Source: Paractinoplanes pyxinae (GTDB lineage: Bacteria; Actinomycetota; Actinomycetes; Mycobacteriales; Micromonosporaceae). Taken from it: a stretch of 64,000 nucleotides of DNA. Shown here in pieces: positions 42,994 to 56,287 of this stretch (its first letter is position 1; every line of letters starts with the position of its first letter). Below the pieces are notes generated by a model. That model did no database searches. It saw only the letters and a list, made by a program, of their open reading frames with translations, and had not been told where the DNA came from. The stretch covers positions 186,001-250,000 of the forward strand of contig NZ_JAPNTZ010000007.1 of NCBI RefSeq assembly GCF_026626335.1, read 5' to 3'. The position numbers were made by a program, and so were the translations under genes.

Positions 42994-44115
42994 TCAGCTG
43001 TTGGTGTTGATGTATTCGGGGTTGCGGAAGATGAAGTCACGCACCGTGTCCTGCCGGACGGAGGCGAAGAACTGCTTCGCGGTCGCGTCCAGTTCCTCGC
43101 CCCGGTACTTGCCGTTGTCGATGATCGAGCTGCCGGGCAGCTTGATCAGTGTCATGTCGTCGGAGCGGATGTTCTTCATCGCGAACGCCCAGTCGACCAC
43201 GCTGTGGCCGTTGCCGTCGAAGATGAGCGCCTTGCCGGCCGCCTTGAGCACCTTGTCGAGCTTGGCCGGGTTGGTGACCACGTTCTTGCTGAGCGCCTGC
43301 TTGGCCATCGCCTTGATGAACTGCTGCTGGTGCCGCTGACGGTCGTAGTCGCCCCGGGGCAGGCCGTAGCGCTGCCGCACGAAGTCGAGGGCCTGCCACG
43401 CCTCGAGGTGATAGGTGCCCTTCTTGTATTCCGCCTGCGGGCCGTAGTACGGGTGCGCGCACGAGTTGTCGGCGCAGCGGGACAGGCGCGGGCGGGGCTT
43501 GCCGTTGGGCTGCAGGTGTTCCGACTTCACGTTCTGGTCGATGGTCATGGTGACGCCGCCCATGGCCTCGACGATGGCCTTGAAGCCGTTGAAGTTGATG
43601 ATCGCGCCGGCGTCGAAGGTGGGGATGCCGGTGAGCTGGCCGACCGTCTTGGCCAGCAGGTCGAAGCCTTGGACGACGTCATGCTTGCCGTTGCCGACGG
43701 CGCTGCCGTAGCCCATGGCCGCGTTGATCTTGGAGCGGCCGCCCTTGAAGCCGGTCTTCTCGAACGGCGGGATGTCGACCACCAGGTCGCGCGGGATCGA
43801 GAACAGGTACGCCTGCTTCATGTCGGCCGGGATGTGGGCCACGATGATCGAGTCGGACAGCGGGGTCTGCTCGTCGGTGCGCGGGTCGATGCCGACCAGC
43901 AGGATGTTCAGCGGGCCCTTGATGTCTGACACCTTCTGCTCGGCGCCGGCCGCGGCCGCATTGCCGAACAGATCCTGCGTCTCAATGGCGCCGGCGTAGC
44001 GCGACACCAGCACCTGCTGGGCCACCAGGGCCCCGCCGGCCACGACCATGAGCACGCAGCCGAAGATGGCGCACAGACGGGCCCACAGGGGCGTCCGCTT
44101 CGAAGACTTCGCCAC
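42994..44115 (-). CDS. LytR-CpsA-Psr (LCP) family glycopolymer transferase
   Basis: Attaches glycopolymers (teichoic acid, arabinogalactan-type) to peptidoglycan on the outer face of the membrane. It has 373 residues. A cytosolic basic start leads to one membrane helix (about 12-34) and the LCP catalytic domain, with LLVGIDPRTD, SDSIIVAHIP and FSIPRDLVVDIP (conserved Asp/Arg set for the lipid pyrophosphate), then ALDFVRQRYGLPRGDYDRQR. The GTG at 44115 has GGGGAG six bases before it. It sits between atpD and atpC, right after a terminator, so it heads an LCP-atpC-DUF2550 transcript. Confidence 0.92.
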   Translation of the reverse strand: MAKSSKRTPLWARLCAIFGCVLMVVAGGALVAQQVLVSRYAGAIETQDLFGNAAAAGAEQKVSDIKGPLNILLVGIDPRTDEQTPLSDSIIVAHIPADMKQAYLFSIPRDLVVDIPPFEKTGFKGGRSKINAAMGYGSAVGNGKHDVVQGFDLLAKTVGQLTGIPTFDAGAIINFNGFKAIVEAMGGVTMTIDQNVKSEHLQPNGKPRPRLSRCADNSCAHPYYGPQAEYKKGTYHLEAWQALDFVRQRYGLPRGDYDRQRHQQQFIKAMAKQALSKNVVTNPAKLDKVLKAAGKALIFDGNGHSVVDWAFAMKNIRSDDMTLIKLPGSSIIDNGKYRGEELDATAKQFFASVRQDTVRDFIFRNPEYINTNS

Positions 44116-44219
44116 GTGCTCCCCTTCGATCCAGGCCGATGGTCAAGAGTAACCAGCACCGGCGACCCCCGCGCGCTACAACCACCACAAATCGGACATG
44201 GTTACGGCCGTAAACGCGA

Positions 44220-44250
44220 AACCGCGCCGACCATCACGGTCGGCGCGGTT
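44220..44250 (-). terminator. Strong terminator after atpD
   Basis: A perfect 13-bp stem, 44220-44232 with 44238-44250, with a five-base loop. On the minus strand it lies 22 bases past the atpD stop and is followed by TCGCGTTT. It cuts the ATP synthase cluster before the LCP and atpC genes. Confidence 0.85.
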
Positions 44251-44271
44251 CCGGTAACGCTGAGGCTGAGG

Positions 44272-46643
<2,372 letters not shown>

Positions 46644-46645
46644 GA

Positions 46646-48295
<1,650 letters not shown>

Positions 48296-48384
48296 CCTCT
48301 GCCTTCTCTGTCTAGCTCGGGACGTTCCCGCCACCGAGGGGCCTGCTCAACCGGGCTGCTTCCGCGACCGGCCGAGGGAAAAAA

Positions 48385-49206
48385 CTACTTCGCGAATGCC
48401 TGCTTGGCGGCGTTGAGCCGGCGCAGGATCGTGCCGTCGTAGAGGTCGGAGCCGACCCGGACACTGACGCCGCCGATGATCGCGGGATCGACGTCGACCT
48501 TCAGCGAGACCGCACGGCCGTAGATGTCGGACAACTTGGCAGCCAGCGCCTGCTCGTCGGCGTCGGTGAGCGGCTTGGCGACCGTCACGTACGCGACCTC
48601 ACGGTCGCGCTTGGCGGCGGTCAGCTCCACCAACCGGGTCAACGACGACTCGAAGCCACGGCCCCCGAAACCCTCGAGGGCGATCTCGGCGAGCCGCACC
48701 GTGGCCGGCTGGGCCTTGCCCTTGAGCAAGTCCTCCACCAGCTTAACGCGGCGTTCGATCGGCGCACCTGGATCGCTGAGCGTGACGGCGAGCTGGGAGT
48801 TGCCCGAGACGATCTGCCCGAAGCGGAACAGCTCGTCCTCGATGTCGGCCAGCTTGCCGTCCTTGCCGGCCGCGTCCAGCACGGCGTCGGCGCCGAGCCG
48901 CTCCACGCTGTCGAGCAGCTCGGCCGGCCGGGAGAACCGGCCCGCCACGAGGGTGCCCACCGTTTCGAGCACGACCTCGGAGACCTTGCCCGACAGCAGC
49001 GAGCGGACCAGCCCGGCCCGGTCGGCGCCCGGGCGCGACGGGTCGATCAGCGCCCGGCGCAGCCGAGGCTGGGCCCGGAGCAGGCCGGCCACCGACAGGA
49101 TCTCGTCGGCGGCCGTCGCGACCTGCGCGGCCGTGGCCGAGGCGGTGCCGGCGGCGAACTTCGCGCTGGCCTCGGCCGTGGCCTGCTGGCTGACGCTCGA
49201 CGCCAT
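48385..49206 (-). CDS. atpH: F1Fo ATP synthase delta subunit
   Basis: Peripheral-stalk connector, 273 residues, longer than the E. coli protein (about 177) but normal for streptomycete-type delta. The extended N-terminal helical part is rich in Ala and Ser; the C-terminal domain shows DVDPAIIGGVSVRVGSDLYD, the most conserved stretch. It is not fused to a b-type domain as in mycobacteria. The ATG overlaps the atpF stop (TGATG). Confidence 0.95.
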   Translation of the reverse strand: MASSVSQQATAEASAKFAAGTASATAAQVATAADEILSVAGLLRAQPRLRRALIDPSRPGADRAGLVRSLLSGKVSEVVLETVGTLVAGRFSRPAELLDSVERLGADAVLDAAGKDGKLADIEDELFRFGQIVSGNSQLAVTLSDPGAPIERRVKLVEDLLKGKAQPATVRLAEIALEGFGGRGFESSLTRLVELTAAKRDREVAYVTVAKPLTDADEQALAAKLSDIYGRAVSLKVDVDPAIIGGVSVRVGSDLYDGTILRRLNAAKQAFAK

Positions 49207-49769
49207 CAGCGCCGCCCGCCCGCCGAGCCGGCCGTGCCGAGCTCGTTGATGAACCGCTCCACGGTGCCCCGGCTGCGCGCCTCGTCGGCAAGGCTCTCGC
49301 CGACGATCTTGCCGGCCAGGTCGACCGCCAGCGATCCGACCTCGGAGCGGAGCTCACGCACGATGCTCTCGCGCTGCGCGGCGAGCTGCTCCTGGCCCGC
49401 GCCGATGATCCGGTCGGACTCTTCCCGCGCCTTGGCCAGGATGTCCTGCCGGATGCCCTCGGCGTCGGCCCGGGCCTCGTCGCGGATGCGCGCGGCCTCG
49501 GTGCGAGCCTCGGCCAACTGGGCCTTGTACTGCTCGAGGAGCTGGTTGGCCTCGGCCTGGGCGGCCTCGGCGCGCTTGATGCCGCCCTCGATCGCGTCCA
49601 CCCGCGCCGCGAAGGTCTTCTCCATCATGGGGAAGACGAACTTCATCAGGACGAAGCAGAGGATGGCGAAGGCGATGGTGCCAACAACGATCTCCTGCCA
49701 GAGCGGGATGATCGGGTTGTGCTCCGTGGCGCCCTCTTCGGCGGCGACGGTCAGAACTTCGGTGATCAT
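49206..49769 (-). CDS. atpF: F1Fo ATP synthase b subunit
   Basis: Peripheral-stalk subunit, 187 residues: an N-terminal membrane helix (IVVGTIAFAILCFVLMKFVF) and a long charged helix (AQLAEARTEAARIRDEARAD and onward). AGGAGG lies six bases before the ATG at 49769; the GTG at 49775 would overlap the spacer. Confidence 0.96.
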   Translation of the reverse strand: MITEVLTVAAEEGATEHNPIIPLWQEIVVGTIAFAILCFVLMKFVFPMMEKTFAARVDAIEGGIKRAEAAQAEANQLLEQYKAQLAEARTEAARIRDEARADAEGIRQDILAKAREESDRIIGAGQEQLAAQRESIVRELRSEVGSLAVDLAGKIVGESLADEARSRGTVERFINELGTAGSAGGRR

Positions 49770-49794
49770 GGACACCTCCTAACGAGGCTGCACG

Positions 49795-50058
<264 letters not shown>

Positions 50059-50105
50059 TCACGCGGGACGACAAACGGGGTGTTGCGGGGTGAAGCGGGA
50101 ACTGC

Positions 50106-50900
50106 TCAGTGCTCGTCGGCGAGCGCGCCCTGGACGTAGCTCGCGGTCAGCACCGTGAAGACGTAGGCCTGGAGGCAGATGACCAGGAACTCCAGGAAGG
50201 TCAGGGCGATGGTCATCGCCCACGAGACGATCGAGAACGGCGCGAACCAGACGTTGGCGTTCAGCATCGCGAAGCCGCCCAGCGTGAACACCAGCAGCAG
50301 CATGTGGCCGGCGAACATGTTGGCGAAGAGACGGACGGCGAGCGAGAACGGCCGCACGAGGAACGTCGAGAAGAACTCGATCGGGATCAGCAGCGGCAGG
50401 ATGAACCACGGCGCCGGCGGGATCAGCGCGTGCTTGAAGTACTTCAAGCCGCCGTGGTGCTTCATGCCGACGTAGATGAACATGACGTAGCTGATGACCG
50501 CGAGGATGGCCGGGAACGCGATGTGCGAGTTCGGCGAGATCTGCGCGAGCGGCACGATGGCCCAGAAGTTCATCAGCAGGATGAACACGAACAGCGACGT
50601 GAGGTAAGGCGCGAAGTTGACGCCGCGCTTGCCCAGCATGTCGACCGCGATGTTATTGCGGACGAAGCCGTAGATGCTCTCGGCGAGCCACTGCTTCTTG
50701 GTCGGCACCAACTGCGGCTTCCGGTACGTGACCAGGAAGAAGATGATGATGGCGGCGACCGACACCCACATCAGCGCCGTGATCTTGGTGAACCAGTACG
50801 AGTTGTGCTCGTTCCACGGCAGGATGCTGGGCAGGTAGAAGTCCTCGACACTCGGCGGGAACGGAACATCCGCTGCGAGGACGATCGACTGACCGATCAC
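50106..50900 (-). CDS. atpB: F1Fo ATP synthase a subunit
   Basis: Stator proton channel, 264 residues, five to six helices. The essential Arg is Arg190 in LAVRLFANMFAGH. NFWAIVPLAQISPNSHIAF and PIEFFSTFLVRPFSLAV are conserved segments. The start is GTG at 50900 with GGAAGGG upstream. The long N-terminal periplasmic part (1-40) is normal for actinobacteria. Confidence 0.96.
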   Translation of the reverse strand: MIGQSIVLAADVPFPPSVEDFYLPSILPWNEHNSYWFTKITALMWVSVAAIIIFFLVTYRKPQLVPTKKQWLAESIYGFVRNNIAVDMLGKRGVNFAPYLTSLFVFILLMNFWAIVPLAQISPNSHIAFPAILAVISYVMFIYVGMKHHGGLKYFKHALIPPAPWFILPLLIPIEFFSTFLVRPFSLAVRLFANMFAGHMLLLVFTLGGFAMLNANVWFAPFSIVSWAMTIALTFLEFLVICLQAYVFTVLTASYVQGALADEH

Positions 50901-50914
50901 CGTAGCCCTTCCTG

Positions 50915-51148
50915 TCAGGCGCCAAGACGGCGCACGATGAGGTAGACACCGCCGCCGACACCGAGGACAGCGCCGATACCGGCGAAGATGCCCGAAGTGC
51001 CGACCCAGTGATCAACCAGCCAACCGATCGCTCCCCACACCAACATGCCCGAGAGAAGGTAAGCGACCGCCGTCATTCCCATGCCCGTGTCGGGCGGGGG
51101 CTGGTCGTCGTCACCGCTGGGTTTCCTGGGAGGTTCTTGACCGGTCAT
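50915..51148 (-). CDS. AtpZ/AtpI-like small membrane protein of the ATP synthase cluster
   Basis: 77 residues: a polar Pro/Asp-rich start (PPRKPSGDDDQPPP) and two helices (AVAYLLSGMLVWGAIGWLVD, FAGIGAVLGVGGGVYLIV). The first helix pattern with GWLVD matches the AtpZ family, which assists ring assembly or Mg2+ handling. The ATG at 51148 is chosen; the longer frame upstream lacks a ribosome site. It ends 14 bases before atpB. Confidence 0.82.
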   Translation of the reverse strand: MTGQEPPRKPSGDDDQPPPDTGMGMTAVAYLLSGMLVWGAIGWLVDHWVGTSGIFAGIGAVLGVGGGVYLIVRRLGA

Positions 51149-51357
51149 GACGGCCCGAACGATATCAGCAGGAAAGACAAGGCTAAGCGGGACCCCCCGC
51201 ACAACCGAAGCTGTCCAGGCGTCAGGGATCCCGCAACTGGAAGGACACGGTACTCCCCCTTCGCCATAACCCGACAAGCCATAAGCGTTCACGTCACCGT
51301 TTCGTGGTCAACAAACCACGAATGGTGCGCTGACGAGGCGAAACGCCCGCAAGACGA
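51149..51357. promoter_or_regulatory. Spacer holding the likely main atp promoter and a hairpin
   Basis: A 209-base gap inside the minus-strand cluster. It contains TTCGTGGT (51301-51308) pairing with ACCACGAA (51315-51322) around a six-base loop, 36 bases past the AtpI-like stop. This could be a terminator for that gene or an operator. No confident -35/-10 was found, although the length suggests a promoter for AtpZ-like to atpD. Confidence 0.45.
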
Positions 51358-51867
51358 TCAGTTCGGGCGACTCACTTTGTGGAACCACCACGCCTGGACC
51401 GCCGTCCAGACCACCACGCCCGCGACAATTCCCCACCCGAGCGCGTTCTTGCCCGGCCATTGGGCCGAAACCCCGAATGCCAGCACGACGCCCAGCGCGC
51501 TGTATTTGAGCACGTAGGTGAACAACGCCAGCGGCATCAGCAGGGCCGGTCGCACGGTGTCGGCCCACGCAATGACGAGCGTCGACATCGTAAAACTAAC
51601 CGTCACAATCAGCACGCCGGCGGCGGCGCCCAGAGCCGCGGGCGCTCCCCCGGCGAAGAAGCCGGCCGACGCGGCGCACATCAGCAGAGCGAACGAGACG
51701 GCGCTGAGGAACGGCAGGTGGGCCACCCGCCAGCGCGGGTCGGCGGGCAGCGGCGGCAGGTCGGGCAGGGGGAGGTCGTCCTCCTCCTGCTGCTTCTTCG
51801 CCTGCTCACGCTGGAAGGCCAGCGCCCGCTGTCGTTCCAGCTCGAACTCGTCGATCTCGGTATTCAC
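51358..51867 (-). CDS. AtpI-like four-helix membrane protein
   Basis: 169 residues. The charged N-terminus (ERQRALAFQREQAKKQQEED) is followed by four helices ending in VVWTAVQAWWFHKVSRPN. Position before atpB and topology fit AtpI of the ATP synthase operon. AGGAGG six bases before the GTG at 51867. The gene lies 64 bases downstream of glyA and may be read through from it. Confidence 0.75.
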   Translation of the reverse strand: MNTEIDEFELERQRALAFQREQAKKQQEEDDLPLPDLPPLPADPRWRVAHLPFLSAVSFALLMCAASAGFFAGGAPAALGAAAGVLIVTVSFTMSTLVIAWADTVRPALLMPLALFTYVLKYSALGVVLAFGVSAQWPGKNALGWGIVAGVVVWTAVQAWWFHKVSRPN

Positions 51868-51931
51868 GCTGAGCCTCCTGCGGCATGCCCTCCTGGCCCG
51901 ACAACCGCTTCGCTCATTCCGGTGCAGTCGC

Positions 51932-53221
51932 TCATGCCATCACCTCCTGCCGGCCGTACGCCGGGAACCGGCGCACCAGGCCGGCCACCTCGTCCGCGGC
52001 GTCGGCCAGCCGGGCGGCCCCGGCCGTCGTGTCCGGATCGCTGCGCACGGCGACGCCGATCAGACCGGCGATCTGCCGCATCTCGCCCTCGCGCATGCCC
52101 TGGGTGGTCACGCCGGCCGTGCCCACCCGGATGCCCGAGGCCACCGCGGGTCGCTCCGGATCGTACGGGATGGCATTTTTGTTGATGGTGATGCGGGCCA
52201 GCTCGCACCTCGCCTCGGCGTCCCGGCCGGACACGCCGAGGCCGCGCAGATCGGCCAGGGCCAGGTGGGTGTCGGTGCCGCCGGAGACGGGCCGCATGCC
52301 CTCGGCGGTCAGCCCGGCGGTGAGCGCCTGGGCGTTGCGGACGACCTGCTGGGCGTACGTGCGGAAACCCGGCAGCGACGCCTCGCGCAGGGCCACCGCC
52401 TTGGCCGCGACCACGTGCATCATCGGGCCGCCCTGGCTGAACGGGAAGACGGCCTTGTCGATCCGCTGGGCCAGCTCGGCCCGGCACAGGATCATCCCGC
52501 CGCGCGGGCCCCGCAGCACCTTGTGCGTGGTGCAGGTGACCACGTCGGCGTGCGGCACCGGCGACGGGACGGCCCGGCCGGCCACCAGGCCGATGAAGTG
52601 CGCGGCGTCGACCACCAGGTAGGCGCCCACCTCGTCGGCGATCTCGCGGAACCGGGCGAAGTCGATCAGGCGGGGGTACGCGGTGGCCCCGCACATGATG
52701 ATCTTCGGGCGATGGGCCCGGGCGAGGTCGCGTACCTCGTCGTAGTCGATCTGCTCGGTGTCGGGGCAGACCCGGTAGCCGATGGGGTGGAACCACTTCC
52801 CGCTGAAGTTGACCCGGCTGCCGTGGGTCAGGTGGCCGCCGTGCGAGAGCTCCATGGCCAGCACCGGGTCGCCCGGCTCGGCCAGGGCCGCGTACGCCGC
52901 GAGGTTGGCCGCCGCCCCCGAGTGCGGCTGGACGTTGGCGTGCTCGGCGCCGAACAGCTCTTTCGCGCGCTCCACGGCCAGCCGTTCGGCGCGGTCGGCC
53001 TCGCCGCAACCGCCGTAGTAGCGCTCGCCCGGATAACCTTCGGCGTACTTGTCGGCCAGGGTCGAGCCGAGCGCGGCCAGCACGGCCGGGGAGGTGAAGT
53101 TCTCGCTGGCGATCAGCTGCAGCCCGCCGCGCTGACGGTCGACCTCGGCCAGCAGGACGTGGGCGATCTCCGGATCGGCACGCTCGAGCGCGGTGAAATC
53201 CGGCCCCCAGAAGGTGTCCAC
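51932..53221 (-). CDS. glyA: Serine hydroxymethyltransferase
   Basis: PLP enzyme converting serine plus THF to glycine plus methylene-THF; cytosolic one-carbon supply. It has 429 residues. IASENFTSPAVLAALGS and YAEGYPGERYYGGC lie near the N-terminus. HGGHLTHG holds the PLP-stacking His, VVDAAHFIGLVAG the Asp-x-x-His pair, and VTCTTHKVLRGPRGG the Schiff-base Lys. GGGAGG lies shortly before the GTG at 53221. The ATP synthase cluster follows. The start is preferred over an in-frame codon at 53242 because of the ribosome site. Confidence 0.95.
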   Translation of the reverse strand: MDTFWGPDFTALERADPEIAHVLLAEVDRQRGGLQLIASENFTSPAVLAALGSTLADKYAEGYPGERYYGGCGEADRAERLAVERAKELFGAEHANVQPHSGAAANLAAYAALAEPGDPVLAMELSHGGHLTHGSRVNFSGKWFHPIGYRVCPDTEQIDYDEVRDLARAHRPKIIMCGATAYPRLIDFARFREIADEVGAYLVVDAAHFIGLVAGRAVPSPVPHADVVTCTTHKVLRGPRGGMILCRAELAQRIDKAVFPFSQGGPMMHVVAAKAVALREASLPGFRTYAQQVVRNAQALTAGLTAEGMRPVSGGTDTHLALADLRGLGVSGRDAEARCELARITINKNAIPYDPERPAVASGIRVGTAGVTTQGMREGEMRQIAGLIGVAVRSDPDTTAGAARLADAADEVAGLVRRFPAYGRQEVMA

Positions 53222-53301
53222 GTGCCCTCCCCGAGTAGGCAACGTCGCCGGTTTCGAGCATATGGCTTACCAGGGGCCTTTCGAGGGCACAGTCTGCGTT
53301 T

Positions 53302-54756
53302 ATGCGGTGCTTGGTGACCGGTGCGACCGGATACATCGGCGGGCGGCTCGCGCCCCGCCTGCTCGAGGCCGGCCACGAGGTGCGATGTCTGACCCGGAGT
53401 GTGGGCCGCCTGCGCGACGTCCCGTGGGTGGGCCAGGTCGAGGTGGCGGAGGGCGATCTCAACAAGCCGGAGACGCTGACCGCGGCCATGGAGGGCGTCG
53501 ACGTGGCGTACTTCCTGATGCATTCGCTGGGCCAGAAGAATTTCGAGGAGCTGGACCGGCAGGCGGCGGAGATCTTCGCGGCGGCGGCCAAGGCGGCCGG
53601 CGTCTCGCGCATCGTCTACCTGGGCGGTCCCGAGACGCCGCCGGACGAAAAACCTTCCCCGCACCTGCGGTCGCGGGCCGAGGTGGCGCGGATTCTGCTG
53701 GCCAGCGGGGTGCCGACGGCCGTGCTGCGGGCTCCGGTGATCATCGGCTCCGGCTCGGCGTCGTTCGAGATGCTGCGCCACCTCACCGAGCGCCTGCCGA
53801 TCATGGTGACCCCGCGCTGGGTCAGCAACCGGATCCAGCCCGTCGCCGTCCGGGACGTGCTGCGCTACCTGATCGCCGCGGCCGGCCTGCCGCCCGAGGT
53901 CAACCGCGGCTTCGACGTCGGCGGCAAGGACGTGCTGACGTACGCCCAGATGATGCAGGGGTACGCCCATGTGGCCGGCCTGCGCAAGCGGGTGATCCTG
54001 CCGGTGCGCCCGCTGAGCCCGTGGCTGTCGGCCCACTGGGTCGGCGTGGTCACGCCGGTGCCCAACTCCATCGCCCGCCCGCTGGTGGCCAGCCTGATCC
54101 ACGAGGCGGTGGCCCACGAGGACGACATCCGCGAGTACTCGCCGGAGGAGCCGCTCGGCTTCGAGCAGTCGGTCCGGGTCGCGCTCGGCAAGATCCGCGA
54201 CGCCAACGTCGAGACCCGCTGGTCGAACGCGGCCGGCCGGGACTGGGCGGCCGAGCCGCTGCCCTCGGACCCGGCCTGGTCGGGCGGCAGCATCTACGTC
54301 GACGAGCGCTGCCGCGAGGTGAAGGCCCCGGTCGATGCGCTGTGGCGGGTCATCGAGGGGGTCGGCGGGGACAACGGCTGGTACTCGTTCCCGCTGGCCT
54401 GGTCGGTCCGCGGCTGGCTCGACCGGCTGGTCGGCGGGGTCGGGCTGCGCCGGGGGCGGCGCGACCGGCAGCACCTGCGGGTGGGCGAGGCGCTGGACTG
54501 GTGGCGGGTCGAGGAGGTCGAGCCGGGCAAGGTGCTGCGGCTGCGGGCCGAGATGAAGGTGCCGGGGCGGGCCTGGCTCGAGATGTGCGCGTCGCCCGAC
54601 GGCAAAGGCGGCAGCGTCTATCGGCAGAAGGCCATCTTCCTGCCGCGAGGGCTGGCCGGGCACGCGTACTGGGCCTCGGTGCTGCCCTTCCACGGGTTCA
54701 TCTTCAACGGCATGGCCCGCAACATCGCCCGGGGCGCCGAGTCCCCCGCTACTTAG
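53302..54756 (+). CDS. NAD(P)-binding SDR-like protein with DUF2867 C-terminal domain
   Basis: 484 residues. N-terminal atypical SDR domain (about 1-300) with VTGATGYIGGRLAPRL; it lacks the classic YxxxK. The C-terminal half (about 330-484, YVDERCREVKAPVDALWRVI to FHGFIFNGMARNIARGA) matches DUF2867, a START/SRPBCC-type cavity. Substrate unknown; family members are thought to modify quinones or carotenoids. No ribosome site is seen; TTACCA (53267-53272) and CAGTCT (53290-53295) could place the transcript start on the ATG. It overlaps the convergent sua5 by eight bases. Confidence 0.82.
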   Translation: MRCLVTGATGYIGGRLAPRLLEAGHEVRCLTRSVGRLRDVPWVGQVEVAEGDLNKPETLTAAMEGVDVAYFLMHSLGQKNFEELDRQAAEIFAAAAKAAGVSRIVYLGGPETPPDEKPSPHLRSRAEVARILLASGVPTAVLRAPVIIGSGSASFEMLRHLTERLPIMVTPRWVSNRIQPVAVRDVLRYLIAAAGLPPEVNRGFDVGGKDVLTYAQMMQGYAHVAGLRKRVILPVRPLSPWLSAHWVGVVTPVPNSIARPLVASLIHEAVAHEDDIREYSPEEPLGFEQSVRVALGKIRDANVETRWSNAAGRDWAAEPLPSDPAWSGGSIYVDERCREVKAPVDALWRVIEGVGGDNGWYSFPLAWSVRGWLDRLVGGVGLRRGRRDRQHLRVGEALDWWRVEEVEPGKVLRLRAEMKVPGRAWLEMCASPDGKGGSVYRQKAIFLPRGLAGHAYWASVLPFHGFIFNGMARNIARGAESPAT

Positions 54757-55696
54757 CGGCGGCTCGGCCCAGGCGGTCGCGGACGGCCAGCCAGTCCTCG
54801 GTGCCGGGCGGCTGCTGAACCAGGATCGTCGTCACGCCGGCGTCGTCGAGGCGGTGCAGGGCGGCGTAGAGGTCGGCCGCGTACTCGCGCGGATCGCCGG
54901 AAAGAACCTCGGCGCCCTCGACCCCGGCCGTCTCATAGGTGAGGACACCGACCGATTCGTCGCGGGCTTCTTCCCGTACGTCATCAACCAGCACCAGCCG
55001 GGCCCGGGGCGCATAGTGCCGGCGGCTCATGCCCGGCGACGGGCGAACGGCCCCGTCCGACGGCCCGTCGTCCTCGGGCAGGATGATCGGCCCGGCGATG
55101 TCCCGCAGCTCCCGCAGCGGAATGGCGCCCGGCCGCAGCAGCCGCGGGTCGTCGCCGGTCACGTCGATCACCGTCGACTCGATGCCCCACGACGCCGGCC
55201 CGCCGTCGAGCACCAGCGGCACGTCGGGCAGGCTGCGCAGCACGTGCTCGGCCGTGGTGGGCGAGATGCCCTCGGACCGGTTGGCGCTGGGCGCGGCCAG
55301 CGCGAGCCCGGACTCTTCGAGCAGCCGCAGGGCCACCTCGTGGTCGGGGATGCGGATGGCGATCGTGTCGTTGCTCGCGCCGACGCCGGACAGGTGCCGG
55401 GCCCGGGGCAGCACCAGGGTGAGCGGGCCGGGCCAGAACTGCGCGGCCAGCTCGTTGGCCGAGCGCGGCCACGACTCGGCCAGCTCACGGGCGGCCTCGA
55501 CGTTGGCCACGTGCACGATCAGCGGGTTCCAGGACGGCCGGTTCTTGAGCCGGTAGATCTCGCCCACCGCCTTCTCGGAGAACGCGTCGGCGCCCAGGCC
55601 GTAGACCGTCTCGGTGGGGAAGGCGACCACCGACTCGGCCCGCAGCACCTCGACGGCGCGCCGGAACCCGTCGGCGTCGGGCCGGACGATCGTCAC
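54749..55696 (-). CDS. L-threonylcarbamoyladenylate synthase, long Sua5 form
   Basis: Makes threonylcarbamoyl-AMP for t6A37 of tRNAs, from Thr, bicarbonate and ATP. It has 315 residues: an N-terminal YrdC domain with FPTETVYGLGADAF, the basic loop LKNRPSWNPLIVHV and PSANRSEGISPT, followed by a C-terminal Sua5 domain (about 225-315). The GTG at 55696 overlaps the phosphatase stop (GTGA). A second, short YrdC gene lies two genes upstream in the same operon. This copy keeps the substrate-binding loop, so it is the better candidate for t6A synthesis. Confidence 0.93.
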   Translation of the reverse strand: MTIVRPDADGFRRAVEVLRAESVVAFPTETVYGLGADAFSEKAVGEIYRLKNRPSWNPLIVHVANVEAARELAESWPRSANELAAQFWPGPLTLVLPRARHLSGVGASNDTIAIRIPDHEVALRLLEESGLALAAPSANRSEGISPTTAEHVLRSLPDVPLVLDGGPASWGIESTVIDVTGDDPRLLRPGAIPLRELRDIAGPIILPEDDGPSDGAVRPSPGMSRRHYAPRARLVLVDDVREEARDESVGVLTYETAGVEGAEVLSGDPREYAADLYAALHRLDDAGVTTILVQQPPGTEDWLAVRDRLGRAAAK

Positions 55697-56286
55697 GGCA
55701 GCAGGAGCACGGCGAACGGGACCGTCGTGTCCTCGATCTCGTCGCCGATGCGCTGGAAGGTGGAATCGCCCCGGCCCCACGGGTCGTCGAGGTCGTCGCC
55801 CGGGCGCGGACCGTCGTCGCCGCGCAGGACGCGCACGGCCTCGACGATGGCGACCCCGCGGGCGTGCACGGCGTCGGGCTTCGGCTCGGCCGCGGGCAGC
55901 GCGTTCGCGTCGACCCCGGCCAGCAGCCGGCCGAACTCGCCGGTGACGAACGTGCGGGCGGCCGCGTCGGGGCGCAGGGCGACCACGTAGTCGTACTGGT
56001 CGGCGGTGGCGGTGAGGATCAGGTCGGCCTCGTCGATGAAGTCGCCGCGCAGCTTGCGGGCCTCGAAGCCGTCGTCGGAGCCGCCCCGGGCCAGCACCTG
56101 CCGGGCCGCGGGCGGGTTCATCTCCTCACCCTCGTGCCAGCCACCGGTGCCCGCGCTGACGCTGCGGACCAGCTGTTCGCCCTGCTCACCGGCCCGGTCG
56201 CGGACGGCCCGGGCCAGCAGCCGCTCGGCCATGGGCGACCGGCAGATGTTGCCCATGCAGATGTGCAGGACGGTGAAGGGGGCCAC
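55693..56286 (-). CDS. Low-molecular-weight protein-tyrosine phosphatase
   Basis: 197 residues. The P-loop CMGNICRS (Cys10 to Arg16) is at the N-terminus and the general-acid loop DDPWG near residue 170. It is longer than the typical 150-160 residues, with an insertion before the acid loop. Probably regulates protein tyrosine phosphorylation or exopolysaccharide-linked kinases; no partner kinase is adjacent. It lies one base after the short YrdC gene and overlaps the Sua5 gene, in an operon with t6A and release-factor genes. Confidence 0.92.
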   Translation of the reverse strand: MAPFTVLHICMGNICRSPMAERLLARAVRDRAGEQGEQLVRSVSAGTGGWHEGEEMNPPAARQVLARGGSDDGFEARKLRGDFIDEADLILTATADQYDYVVALRPDAAARTFVTGEFGRLLAGVDANALPAAEPKPDAVHARGVAIVEAVRVLRGDDGPRPGDDLDDPWGRGDSTFQRIGDEIEDTTVPFAVLLLP

Positions 56287-56287
56287 C

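Noticed and set aside
44220-44250. Operator instead of terminator
   Set aside because: Stem of 13 bp right after atpD with a T-containing tail fits termination better; an operator role is not excluded.
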